DNA of 45,918 nucleotides from Massilia alkalitolerans DSM 17462 (lineage in GTDB: Bacteria > Pseudomonadota > Gammaproteobacteria > Burkholderiales > Burkholderiaceae_D). The stretch covers positions 1 through 45,918 of the forward strand of contig NZ_ATYR01000039.1 of NCBI RefSeq assembly GCF_000427785.1. The letters run 5' to 3'. Shown piece after piece: positions 14,683 to 23,249 of this stretch (position 1 is its first letter; the number at the start of each line of letters is the position of its first letter). The notes beneath the pieces are model-generated. The model was not told where the DNA came from. It made no database searches and was given only the letters and a program-made list of their open reading frames with translations. Made by a program: the position numbers and the translations under genes.

Positions 14683-15435
14683 TCAAATCCAAACGCAGAG
14701 GGGAAAGTAAGGAGGCGTACGCATTTTCATGATTTTAGGGTTTTGCTCAAAACGCGTATCCTGCATTAAGGTCTTCGTTGCTTGGATATGAACCGCAGAG
14801 ACTGAGTGCGCAGCGTATCTATTTTCTGCAAGCGGCTTGTCATAACTCCATTTTCTCGCAGCATCAAGAAAAGCAAAAGTATATCTTCCTCCGCGACCGA
14901 ACTCGTCATCATAGGAATATTCACCGATGTTGCAAGCGTTGATAACGATTATACCCTCTGCGCATCCTGTAACTGCTGCATCAAACGCGGCACGTGCTTG
15001 ACGCGGATGGGGAAATGCTGGAGCCTCGGTAACTGATTCGAAGGTAGCCTGCGATTTCTGCATTTTTTGCTCTACGACTTCTCTGCAGCAATCTAAGACT
15101 ATAGTTTGTTTTTTAGCAGCATCGAGCTTCTTGGATTCCAAGCATTCGGATTCATTCAACTGAAGTAACGTGTCGCCTTTAGTCTCCGAATATGCTCCAT
15201 GACCAGAAAAAGCAATCAAGGCGTAATCGACTGTACCCTTGACCCTCGCCAATTCCGCAGTTACCTCGCTCAAGCGAGGGCCAATCATTACCTTCACTTC
15301 GTGCGAAAGCCAATTCCCACCAAGCGGGCTAGACAAAAAGCTTTGCCATCCTACGATGTCGCTTTCAACACCAGGAAGGAAACCTTCAGAATCGGCCTCC
15401 CCAGCATATCCTATGATTAACGCGTAACGTTTCAT
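14683..15435 (-). CDS. Caspase-like protease (peptidase C14)
   Basis: A 250-residue protein that is almost only the catalytic p20-like domain. YALIIGYAGEADSEGFLPGV opens it; ALIAFSGHGAY holds His79 and TIVLDCCREVV holds Cys116/117, of which 117 fits the D-x-C position. VINACNIGEYSYDD.. GGRYTFAFLDA is the late strand and helix. It should cleave proteins in the cytoplasm once triggered. There is no C-terminal sensor domain, so activation probably comes from a partner. The start overlaps the stop of the membrane protein gene by ATGA, and the papain-fold gene follows after four bases. Confidence 0.85.
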   Translation of the reverse strand: MKRYALIIGYAGEADSEGFLPGVESDIVGWQSFLSSPLGGNWLSHEVKVMIGPRLSEVTAELARVKGTVDYALIAFSGHGAYSETKGDTLLQLNESECLESKKLDAAKKQTIVLDCCREVVEQKMQKSQATFESVTEAPAFPHPRQARAAFDAAVTGCAEGIIVINACNIGEYSYDDEFGRGGRYTFAFLDAARKWSYDKPLAENRYAAHSVSAVHIQATKTLMQDTRFEQNPKIMKMRTPPYFPLCVWI

Positions 15436-16247
15436 TTCTTTTCTTCTCCGGAGGATGTCGATATCTTATGCTTTCCAACTGAGGCGATGAGCGACGGAAT
15501 CCACTTTTCCAAAGCCCCTGCTGCCACACTTAGAAACATTAAAAACATCACCTCGTTATCAGGATTGACCAGTCCCCCGAACAACAACTTAGCCTTGACA
15601 GCAAACACGGCAACCATCGCAGCAATTCCGCCAACGATGACGCGCATGCACGCCTCCCAGTAATGAAGACGCTGCTTCGCCCCAAAATCAAAAGACGTCT
15701 TTCCCATTCGGAAAACGATAGAAAGCAAAGCCCCAACAAATCCCAGCTCAACGTACACCAAGTAAGCGCCCAGGCCTGCCATCAGCTCTACCTGATTGAG
15801 ATTGCAAACGAGCGCAACAACGGCTAGTACCAGCAACAGAGCGCCGGTAGTGATAGCAGCGGCGGATAAATACCACTCGCGCGACTGCTCATTCTGGCGT
15901 CGCTCAAGGTAGGCCTTGGCTGCCTCGTACGCAGCCTTCGCTGCAGAGTACTCGTTTTCAAGTGTGCGAGCTATGCCCTCGCAAATTAAACGCTTGAATC
16001 CAATTTTGTCGTGCCGCGAAAGGAAAATATGCGGCGAGTTTTCGACGTTCGAGGCTTCCGAAATGAGCCGGGCGTACTTTGCCTTGTCAGTTGGAGGTTT
16101 GGCGTCGTATTTATCTGACGTTTTGTAATCACAACATTCGGACTTGTTAATAAAAACAATAAAATCGTCAGTTTCCAGGACACGCTCGAGCACATCTAAA
16201 TCTGCCCATTGCTGCGAGAGTTGCAATTCGTTAGCGGTATCGCTCAT
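15432..16247 (-). CDS. Four-span membrane protein of the caspase operon
   Basis: A 271-residue protein. The first 120 residues are soluble and hold a coiled-coil-like stretch (YSAAKAAYEAAKAYLERRQN). Four membrane helices follow at roughly 125-148, 157-182, 204-226 and 230-252, and a short polar tail ends the protein. The layout, soluble helices then four membrane spans, resembles membrane effectors or anchors of conflict systems. It is the first gene of the membrane protein-caspase-papain operon, coupled to the caspase by ATGA. It may sense membrane damage, anchor the protease, or be opened by cleavage. Confidence 0.65.
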   Translation of the reverse strand: MSDTANELQLSQQWADLDVLERVLETDDFIVFINKSECCDYKTSDKYDAKPPTDKAKYARLISEASNVENSPHIFLSRHDKIGFKRLICEGIARTLENEYSAAKAAYEAAKAYLERRQNEQSREWYLSAAAITTGALLLVLAVVALVCNLNQVELMAGLGAYLVYVELGFVGALLSIVFRMGKTSFDFGAKQRLHYWEACMRVIVGGIAAMVAVFAVKAKLLFGGLVNPDNEVMFLMFLSVAAGALEKWIPSLIASVGKHKISTSSGEEKK

Positions 16248-16445
16248 GATAAATTTTGTTTTTCTACTTTTAACGTCAAGGACGGATTAGCTTGCTTCAA
16301 AAGGTCGTTGCCTTGCCAAGGCCACCGACGTGCTCGGCTAGTCACCGAGCATACAACTGAGAGTCCGTGCACGCACAGGGCGTCGCTAGCTTGAATTCAC
16401 GCCAGCGACCTTATTGGGTGTACGAACATGAAATAGCAGGCTCAG
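16248..16445. other. Spacer between two caspase operons with two inverted repeats
   Basis: TGCTCGG and CCGAGCA form a stem around 16330-16350, and GTCGCT pairs with AGCGAC around 16381-16409. Either could end the upstream TIR-caspase operon. The promoter of the membrane protein operon must also lie here. No gene is seen. Confidence 0.4.
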
Positions 16446-17435
16446 CTAAATGAGTTTTTTGTGCACTAGTCGATGGTAGTGCTGACCCAGAGCAGTCAGC
16501 TCACAACTGCGACTCTCCATTGCAGCATTCCACATATGGTCGACACCGACTGGAACCACCAGGCCATGCCGAGTGAATTTTTGTAAAAGGGAGAACATCT
16601 CAGTATGCTCAGCAATTGGACCCGGCATGCCTTCGTCGCGGCCTTTCATTTCGGGCTCATATGTTGGGTCAAGAGCGAAGCGGCTCTTTGGCTCAGGGAA
16701 AAATGCAGTAATGCGCAAGAGCTGTTCAATATTTAATTTAGGCTTGACCGAGCGGAACGAGAAAAATCGCTTGATGTTTGTCTTAAAAACTGGACGCTGC
16801 TCCCAGTCACCGAGGCTCTGGTCGATATGTGCGTATACAGCGCCCGGGGTGATACGCCCGATTAAATCTGATGCGGCGCCTTCTAAGGCATCGACAAAGA
16901 GATGGGTAAACAAGCCTCCGCTGCCAGTCTCGCTAGCATATTGGTCTGCAGTTGACGCGGTAAGCAACGTCATCCCTTCGCTGATTAACGAAGTATCGGG
17001 CTTTAAAGAATCAGCCCCTGCAGCTCCAGAGAAGCAACTATCTAAGACAATTATTTTATTGCGTGCCTTACATTTATGAGCCAGATTCAAAACCGCTGAC
17101 AAGGCGAGACCATCACTGCCAGCCTCAGAGTCGCTCGGGATTAGATAGGCGTCCGAGGCATCAGCATAACCATGACCAGCGAAATAGAACAACACTGCTT
17201 CGCCATCATAATTAAAGAGTTCTTCTACAGATTTTCTCAAGCTCTTGCAGGAAAGCGCTGAGTCCTTACTGCTCGCTGTTTTTACCAGGCAGTCAAAGTT
17301 CTTGGCATTTCCATACTCATCACGGCTAAGCACGCGGTCGACATTAATGGCATCGTTGACGCAGCCTGCTAACTTCGACTGATGTTCGTAATAATCAATG
17401 CCAACAATAAGTGCGCGCCGCTGTCTCACTGTCAC
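16446..17435 (-). CDS. Caspase-like protease with C-terminal domain, type IV Thoeris effector-like
   Basis: A 329-residue protein. Residues 5-230 are the caspase domain: RALIVGIDYYEHQSKLAGCV, FYFAGHGY with His88, IIVLDSCFSG with Cys134. Residues about 240-329 form a separate helical domain ending DHMWNAAMESRSCELTALGQ, suited to ligand sensing. Caspase-like proteins paired with TIR proteins form type IV Thoeris, in which a cyclic ADP-ribose isomer from TIR activates the protease, which then degrades cell proteins. The start is GTG after GAGGAG, three bases after the TIR gene ends, so they form one operon. Confidence 0.85.
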   Translation of the reverse strand: MTVRQRRALIVGIDYYEHQSKLAGCVNDAINVDRVLSRDEYGNAKNFDCLVKTASSKDSALSCKSLRKSVEELFNYDGEAVLFYFAGHGYADASDAYLIPSDSEAGSDGLALSAVLNLAHKCKARNKIIVLDSCFSGAAGADSLKPDTSLISEGMTLLTASTADQYASETGSGGLFTHLFVDALEGAASDLIGRITPGAVYAHIDQSLGDWEQRPVFKTNIKRFFSFRSVKPKLNIEQLLRITAFFPEPKSRFALDPTYEPEMKGRDEGMPGPIAEHTEMFSLLQKFTRHGLVVPVGVDHMWNAAMESRSCELTALGQHYHRLVHKKLI

Positions 17436-17438
17436 TCC

Positions 17439-17819
17439 TCAGCCAATTTGGCTCTTGAGATTATCCCAAGTCCAGCTATGCATAGTGGCGAACCAGCCTG
17501 CCCCTTCAGGCAGCACACATTGCCTGTCGCGATACGCCCCGATAAAAATCAACCGCTTCCCGGATTCCTTCGCGATTTTAACCTCTTCCGTAACGCCTAT
17601 TGCTCGATTCGTGTATTGGCCGCAAAGGACAAGGACGATATCTACATTATTCATTCGCCTACGGACCTTCTCCTTCCAGTCTCCTGTCAAGTGCTCTTTG
17701 ACGGATGCGTCGACGAAATCAAACGGACTATCTGGAAGCTTTGCCTGGCCAGCGAGCATATGCTTCGCACCACTGTCGTGGTCGTAATCAAAACTAATAA
17801 AAACACGTTTCCTTGGCAT
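17439..17819 (-). CDS. TIR-like protein (ThsB/DUF1863-type), Thoeris sensor candidate 1
   Basis: A 126-residue protein starting at ATG 17819 behind GGGGAA. It begins RKRVFISFDYDHDSGAKHML, the ThsB-type TIR start (R-V-F-x-S-F-x-x-x-x-D), then FDFVDASVKEHL, VDIVLVLCGQYTNRAIGVTEEVKIAKE with the glutamate expected for NAD cleavage, and KRLIFIGAYRD. This matches the short TIR proteins that sense phage and make ADP-ribose signals in Thoeris. It lies 27 bases after a second TIR gene and three before the caspase gene. Its different sequence from the second TIR suggests each recognises different phages. Confidence 0.82.
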   Translation of the reverse strand: MPRKRVFISFDYDHDSGAKHMLAGQAKLPDSPFDFVDASVKEHLTGDWKEKVRRRMNNVDIVLVLCGQYTNRAIGVTEEVKIAKESGKRLIFIGAYRDRQCVLPEGAGWFATMHSWTWDNLKSQIG

Positions 17820-17846
17820 CCCATTCCCCGTATATCTTTAATTATT

Positions 17847-18341
17847 TTAGCGGCCCAAGTCGGAACGCAATTTCCGGTAAAATTCGCTGGTTGTAGTTCG
17901 CATGGACTGATTAAACGATTCCGTCGTATAATTCTTTCGTACAATTGTCGCTCGCGACCGGCCGGCCATCTGCTTTACTGCATTGGCGTATTTATCCAAT
18001 TCCAGTATTGATTTAATATAAGGCCACTTCTGGAGAAACTCCGGAAGCGCAACGTTACCACTTGCAAAAGTTGCGAGTGGAAAGTCCTTTTCAGTTGCAA
18101 TGCCGATTTCCCACGGCACCCATTGGGAATTAGCGGTGTAAGGCGACACAACTGCGAGCAAACTGTCGCAGTTGTCCATCTCTCTACGAACATGCTCCGC
18201 GAGTTCGGGACCTTGGTGCGTTCCAATCATCGGGTCGACGACATCAAGATAGGTCGATATACCATGCTGATAATTTAGATGTCGTGCGATTTCTCCGGCC
18301 TTCAAAGCGTCTGCCTGCTGGTGCGAGATAAAGACTTTCAT
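17847..18341 (-). CDS. TIR-domain protein, Thoeris sensor candidate 2
   Basis: From ATG 18341 the protein has 164 residues. MKVFISHQQADALKAGEIAR is a canonical TIR start, SLLAVVSPYTANSQWVPWEIGIA contains the W-x-x-E signature with the catalytic glutamate, and a helical C-terminus follows. It should cleave NAD+. An upstream in-frame TTG (18356) is possible but weaker. First gene of the TIR-TIR-caspase operon. Two TIR genes with one effector is a common arrangement in Thoeris. Confidence 0.85.
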   Translation of the reverse strand: MKVFISHQQADALKAGEIARHLNYQHGISTYLDVVDPMIGTHQGPELAEHVRREMDNCDSLLAVVSPYTANSQWVPWEIGIATEKDFPLATFASGNVALPEFLQKWPYIKSILELDKYANAVKQMAGRSRATIVRKNYTTESFNQSMRTTTSEFYRKLRSDLGR

Positions 18342-18575
18342 ACGAAAGGGAACCAAAAGTTAAGGGTAGGCAATTTTAGCACTGTGCATGGCGCCTACCT
18401 ATTTTTTTCGTGGCCTGCGGCTACATGCCCAACAGAAACATCGACTTCTTCGACTTTCCATAGTAGCAACACCAAGAATAGGTAAGGTGGAATGCACTTA
18501 GCATCATGTCAGTCGCCGATGTGCAGGGCTAACAAAAGTAGCTACACGAGGCTTCGACAATTGTGGAGACGTTTC

Positions 18576-18857
18576 ATGCAGACTTACCTTATTACTCCAT
18601 GCGGCGAAGCCACCCTAATTTCTGCGGCGCCTAGAACTCGCGCTGAGGCAACTACGCTCATCTTGCAGCACGCGTCTCGGCCAATCGCGCTTGGAGCCTT
18701 CCGCATCGTCGCAATCGATGAGTTCGAGCTCTCGCTGGATGAGTCCTGCCAGGCAGAAGTTTTCAGCGTTGGACTGCGATGCTATGAAGGGGGAAGATGG
18801 GGCCTGGTTGAAGCATCAGCTGCCGCCATTCGTCAGGCTGGCGATTTTCCCCCATGA
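18576..18857 (+). CDS. Hypothetical protein, first gene of a coupled pair
   Basis: ATG 18576 follows TGGAGAC, so this start is taken. The 93-residue protein (MQTYLITPCGEATLISAAPR...) is soluble, with an alternating alpha/beta look: FRIVAIDEFELSLDESCQ, then RCYEGGRWGLVEASAAAIRQ. No family is recognised. Its stop overlaps the next start by ATGA. The pair is divergent from the TIR-caspase operon. Confidence 0.5.
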   Translation: MQTYLITPCGEATLISAAPRTRAEATTLILQHASRPIALGAFRIVAIDEFELSLDESCQAEVFSVGLRCYEGGRWGLVEASAAAIRQAGDFPP

Positions 18858-19147
18858 CGGTCGATGTGCAACTTTGGCTCAAGGCGCTCAGGGACTGCTG
18901 GCCAGAGAGCAATGCTGAGTTCTCCTGCACGCTCGAGCAAGTCGACGACTTCCATGTAATACAGTTTTTCGATGGCGCGCGCCTGCTATCGTCAGTCACC
19001 TGGAATGGACCAGACGACGATATCGCCTATCGAATGCCAGACACGCTTGAGCTTCCTGAGCATCGATGGGGCGATGCCATACTAGCGGACATCACCCAGC
19101 TCTACGAAGTCGTGCGAGCCTTGAACTTGCTCTCTTTTCGAAAGTAA
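18854..19147 (+). CDS. Hypothetical protein, second gene of the pair
   Basis: A 97-residue acidic soluble protein (MTVDVQLWLKALRDCWPES...). It starts within ATGA shared with the upstream gene. The 3' end overlaps the tail of the convergent zinc-ribbon gene by 46 bases, an unusual amount, so one of the two ends may have been extended by an old recombination. No known family is visible. Confidence 0.5.
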   Translation: MTVDVQLWLKALRDCWPESNAEFSCTLEQVDDFHVIQFFDGARLLSSVTWNGPDDDIAYRMPDTLELPEHRWGDAILADITQLYEVVRALNLLSFRK

Positions 19148-20085
19148 AGATGGTCCAAAGTCTCGAGATGGAGGACAAGCGTGTCCCCATCCGACGTCAT
19201 TTCGCCATAGGCATACCATTGGATGGTCTCATCGGGGCCCAGATTCGCTAGGTCTGCAAGAGTCCTGGCGTGTGCCCGCGGAGGAGTCTTCGAATCGTAG
19301 GCCTCACCGCGGTAGTGCACCTCGACAGGCCGTGGACCGGCCTTTTTTGCTTCGATATCCTTCAGCATGGCTTGAGACTCCGAACGTAGTACGAAGCCCG
19401 TCGAGGTAACTTTGCCTACGCCATTCTTCGAATGGAAGATGCGTTTGTCTGACTTGGAACGCTCATAGTGGGCACTCCAAAACGCGCTCTCGTACGTCAA
19501 GCCCTTTTGGTCAAACAACTGCAAGGGATAGCTACTCGCGGTCTCCTTAAGAAGCTTGCCAAGCGCAACTTTATCAAGATTTCGCTTTTTTCCCTCGTCG
19601 AAGCACCACTTACTAATCTTGTTTTTCGACTCAACTATGACTTCCAGGACACTGGAGGTAAAGGTTGCAGACCCATATTCCTCTCCAGCACGATGCCGGC
19701 GTACTCGTATCTCTTCGTCACCAAGGACTGCGCCGTCACCTCCAGCGGGAGCTGCCACAATGCGCGGTTTTGGCCTGGCTACAAACTTCTCTGGGAAGCG
19801 AAAATCTTGGTCTGGAATTCGCTTACCTAACTTGCCGCTCGCTGGCTCTGCAACCACATCAAGGGGCGTCCCGTCGCACATGCCCTTATGACCATCATTT
19901 CTAGTCACAAAAAAATGCGGGGCTTTACCTATCTTGCCGTCGGTGTAGATGTTTCGCGCAAAGTAGGTACACAGGCAGAAAGCACACCTGAAGCCTGAAA
20001 TTACTGACCCGGTGCGGAGATACTCGTCGCGGCAGTGAGATGCGGTTACTTCTTCGTTATCTGAATTCAGGGCGATATACGGCAT
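19102..20085 (-). CDS. Hypothetical protein with an N-terminal zinc-binding cluster
   Basis: Taking ATG 20085 (MPYIALNSDNEEVTASHC) the protein has 327 residues. Residues about 15-75 hold a C...FRCAFC...APHFF...HKGMC arrangement, four Cys plus His residues like a zinc ribbon, similar in style to CoiA-type competence/nuclease N-termini. The middle is basic and low in order; the C-terminal 180 residues have ISKWCFDEGKKRNLDKVALG and WYAYGEMTSDGDTLVLHLE. No nuclease active site is clear. Nucleic-acid binding is plausible. It converges with the two-gene pair at 18576-19147. Confidence 0.5.
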   Translation of the reverse strand: MPYIALNSDNEEVTASHCRDEYLRTGSVISGFRCAFCLCTYFARNIYTDGKIGKAPHFFVTRNDGHKGMCDGTPLDVVAEPASGKLGKRIPDQDFRFPEKFVARPKPRIVAAPAGGDGAVLGDEEIRVRRHRAGEEYGSATFTSSVLEVIVESKNKISKWCFDEGKKRNLDKVALGKLLKETASSYPLQLFDQKGLTYESAFWSAHYERSKSDKRIFHSKNGVGKVTSTGFVLRSESQAMLKDIEAKKAGPRPVEVHYRGEAYDSKTPPRAHARTLADLANLGPDETIQWYAYGEMTSDGDTLVLHLETLDHLYFRKESKFKARTTS

Positions 20086-20272
20086 ACAGGCAGCAGTAAA
20101 AGGATGTGACCATTCTTGCACAAACTGGTTCCACAATGCAACTTTCTACGGTGCTGAGCTGGCAATAATTCATTGCGGTGATAGTTTCAGAAAGCAAAAC
20201 GTGCGCAGGTCACACATGAGGTGCGATAGCCTAGCGGCTCTCCAGTCTGCTGAGTGACAAGATAGACCTCCG

Positions 20273-20641
20273 ATGAAACTAGCATTGGCCTTACTTTTGA
20301 CTATTCCCGCGACTACAGGCGCTCTTGCGCAGACGCTTAAATCGGTACCACGTGAGTTTCAGGGCGAATGGAACATGGAGCGTTCTGCCTGCGGTAACGC
20401 TCTGAACGACTCGGTGCTGCAGCTGCGGAGTAACAAAATCTCCTACTACGAGAGCTCAGGCCCAGTGCGTGCAGTTGTTAAACGTGGCCGTGAGCTGGCA
20501 CTTATAGCAGAGCTATCTGGAGAAGGAGAGACCCGTGTGCATGCAGCTCAGTTCCGCCTGTCACGTGACGGCCGAACCCTCACGGATGAGTTGAGTACGC
20601 CGCCACTTTTACGTTACCGTTGCCCAGCGCAGCGCCGCTAG
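20273..20641 (+). CDS. Secreted small protein with signal peptide
   Basis: The 122-residue product begins MKLALALLLTIPATTGALAQ, a standard Sec signal with cleavage after ALA. The mature part, about 102 residues, starts TLKSVPREFQGEWNMERSAC and has a beta-rich pattern with two cysteines (Cys40 and Cys117 approximately) that could bridge in the periplasm. The F-x-G-x-W opening resembles small lipocalin-like or "YgiW/DUF" periplasmic proteins, but I cannot name a family. It stands alone. Confidence 0.6.
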   Translation: MKLALALLLTIPATTGALAQTLKSVPREFQGEWNMERSACGNALNDSVLQLRSNKISYYESSGPVRAVVKRGRELALIAELSGEGETRVHAAQFRLSRDGRTLTDELSTPPLLRYRCPAQRR

Positions 20642-21224
20642 CGAGAGGAGCTTTCCCTCCAACATAACCGGAGATTGAGGCGACCTCTTCATCTTGGCCT
20701 ATCTTAGGCCTCTGCCCCAGCCAGCGCGGTCTGTTCTTTCATCCACTTCTCGAGCAGCTTCCGAAACGCACGTGCCATGGGTTCGTCCTCGCTGAAGTAC
20801 ATACCTGGAGCGGAGTCTTAAAAACGGTACTCACGCAGCTCGTTCCAGCCTTCAACATCGAGGGCAGGTAGCTGGCACGTTGTAGTATTATTAAGACGTG
20901 TCGTCGGTTAGAGCTAGCTCCCTTGAGCAACCGGTGAGCAACCGGTCCAACCTTTAGTGACGACTAGTAAGCTATCGCATCGATATCGGTCATCGCACAT
21001 AAAGCGACTGGATACATTAGACAGGGGGTTGAACGCCAAATTTGTCGTTCCCCACTGCAACTTATCCGTTTCCAGACTGCGGCGATTTCACATGGAAATG
21101 CGCCGTAAGTGCTCAGATATGGGTGCTTAGAGCGGGTTAGCACCCAAATATGCACTGAGCAGTAGAGAGCTTAAATTGTCGCGCTGCTCACGTGGAAGGT
21201 AGGAGTTTACCGGTTGTATCTACG
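20642..21224. other. Intergenic region with a possible gene remnant and a large imperfect hairpin
   Basis: On the minus strand 20704-20802 encodes a 32-residue frame whose codons look protein-like (MARAFRKLLEKWMKEQTALA); it has no ribosome site and is probably the tail of a lost gene. At about 21108-21163 TGCTCAGATATGGGTGCT faces AGCACCCA-AATATGC-ACTGAGCA, a long imperfect hairpin. Its role is unknown; it could be a mobile-element end or a transcript structure. Confidence 0.35.
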
Positions 21225-23249
21225 CTAGAGATTCGCTGCGCCCATCCAATCGAGCACGTCATTTAGCATGACAGGCTTCACTAGGAACCTGTCGAAGCCG
21301 GCGTCACTCGCATTCTGCCTATCGTCTTCCTGACCATATCCTGTTAGCGCAATGAATGTTGAGAGCTCAGTCGCTGGATGAGCGCGAAGGCGACGAGCTA
21401 GCTCGTACCCATCCATACCTGGCAGCCCGATATCGAGGAAAAGAATCGCAGGCGATACTTCGCGTGCAAGCTTCAACGCTTCTTCTGGACTATGAGCGAC
21501 GAAGACGTCGTGACCGATTGCTTCAAGTAGCAGATGCAACGTTTCAGCGGCGTCCTTGTTATCGTCAACGACTAGCACTGTCGTTCCTGCAGTGCCTGGC
21601 CGGACGCAGTTTTCTCTACTCGGGCCGCTCGGTATCTCACTGCTTAAGACGCGAGGAAGCCAGACAGTAAATCGGCTGCCTTGCTCAGGCCCATCGCTAT
21701 GCGCAGCGACTCTGCCGCCCTGCATTTCGACTAAGCTTTTCACAAGTGCTAAACCAAGTCCCAGTCCACCTTGAGCGCGGTCTGACGACCTCTCTGCTTG
21801 GGTGAACAGGGTGAAGATATCAGGTAGCAAACTCGGTGCAATGCCAATCCCGTTGTCTCCTATGACTACCTGTACGTGCTCACTGTCGGCGATAACGTGC
21901 AACACGATTTGTCCATGTTGGGGCGTGTACTTCGCTGCATTGTTAAGAATGTTCGAGAAGGCCTGAATCAGACGAGTACGGTCTCCCCTCACCAACAAAT
22001 CAACATTCGGTAGTTGCACAACAAGCTCATGCTCCTTCGCTTCAACGAGCGGGCGAACCTGCTCGACAGCTACCTCCAGCACACTGCCGAGACTGAGCGT
22101 CTCAAGCTGCAACGTGACCAAGCCTCGTGTCACACGAGACACGTCCAGCAAGTCATCCACTAACTCAGTCATGTGCTCAACTTGACGAGTTATGACCTCG
22201 CTACTCCTGCGAACAAGCGCTTCATTCTTAGGGCTGATTCTGAGCAACGCGGATGCACTAGCAATGGGCGCAAGTGGATTACGCAGCTCGTGTGCCAGCA
22301 TAGCCAGGAACTCGTCCTTTCGACGGTTGGCGGCTCGTAGCTCACTCTCGCTCTTCTGCAGAGCTTGGTGAACCTTTACCGAGTCTGTAACGTCACTTCC
22401 TTCGACGAAAATACCAGTGATGTTCCCACGATAGTCATACGTTGGCTGGTAGATGAAGTTTACGAAACGCTCCTCAAGCACACCTTGAGGCTGCCGCTGC
22501 AACCTCACTGGTACTTCGTTGCCAAAATACGGCCGACCAGTCGCATACACTTCGTCTAGTAGTTCAAAGAATCCCTGGCCACTAAGCTCAGGAAGAGCCT
22601 CGCGTATTGCTTTACCGATAGGGTCTCGATGGCCAACGAGTCGCAGATAGGCCTCATTTGCAATGTCGAAGACGTGAGTCGGTCCTCGCAGGACAGCAAT
22701 GATGCCTGGGGCTTGTTGGAACAGCTGCCGCAGACGGGTGAGCTCTTGAGCACGATGCTGCTCCGCCAGCACTTGCCCGGTCGTCTCAGTGCAGGCACAA
22801 AACATACCCCCTACTTGGCCATCTTCGTCACGTACTGGAGAGTAAGAGAAAGTAAACCAAGTTTTTTCATCGTGCCCGTTGCGGTTCATCGAGAACGGCA
22901 AGTTTTCGTAATAGACGGCGTGTCCTTCCAGAGCCTGCTCAATGATTGGCAAAATGTCAGTCCAAATCTCAGACCAGATTTCCTGAAACCGGCCACCCAG
23001 CGCTGAGGGATGCTTGTTCCCGAGGATATGCGCGTAGGCATCGTTGTAGAGAAAGCCCAGCTCTGCTCCCCAAGCAATAAACATGGGAAATTTTGAGTTC
23101 AGCATCATACTGACGACAGCGCGCAGCGACTGTGGCCAAGACTCCGGGCCGCCGAGAGGCGAATTTGACCAGTCGTGGTCTCGCATCATGGCTCCCATAT
23201 CCCCGCCGTTCGCCAGGAATGTATGTGCCGGAACTATAGGCAACCCCAT
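21225..23249 (-). CDS. PAS-PAS hybrid histidine kinase with receiver domain
   Basis: A 674-residue cytoplasmic sensor. A first PAS (about 25-165, FIAWGAELGFLYNDAYAHIL), a second PAS (about 170-290), a HisKA helix with FLAMLAHELRNPLAP (phospho-His near 318), the ATPase domain with GDNGIGIAPSLLPDIF and GGLGLGLALVKSLVEMQGG, then a receiver domain VLVVDDNKDAAETL...FLDIGLPGMDGYELA with phospho-Asp near 603. No membrane span. There is no response regulator or target gene next to it. A related kinase with the same kinase-receiver order lies in the core part at 37159. Confidence 0.9.
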   Translation of the reverse strand: MGLPIVPAHTFLANGGDMGAMMRDHDWSNSPLGGPESWPQSLRAVVSMMLNSKFPMFIAWGAELGFLYNDAYAHILGNKHPSALGGRFQEIWSEIWTDILPIIEQALEGHAVYYENLPFSMNRNGHDEKTWFTFSYSPVRDEDGQVGGMFCACTETTGQVLAEQHRAQELTRLRQLFQQAPGIIAVLRGPTHVFDIANEAYLRLVGHRDPIGKAIREALPELSGQGFFELLDEVYATGRPYFGNEVPVRLQRQPQGVLEERFVNFIYQPTYDYRGNITGIFVEGSDVTDSVKVHQALQKSESELRAANRRKDEFLAMLAHELRNPLAPIASASALLRISPKNEALVRRSSEVITRQVEHMTELVDDLLDVSRVTRGLVTLQLETLSLGSVLEVAVEQVRPLVEAKEHELVVQLPNVDLLVRGDRTRLIQAFSNILNNAAKYTPQHGQIVLHVIADSEHVQVVIGDNGIGIAPSLLPDIFTLFTQAERSSDRAQGGLGLGLALVKSLVEMQGGRVAAHSDGPEQGSRFTVWLPRVLSSEIPSGPSRENCVRPGTAGTTVLVVDDNKDAAETLHLLLEAIGHDVFVAHSPEEALKLAREVSPAILFLDIGLPGMDGYELARRLRAHPATELSTFIALTGYGQEDDRQNASDAGFDRFLVKPVMLNDVLDWMGAANL

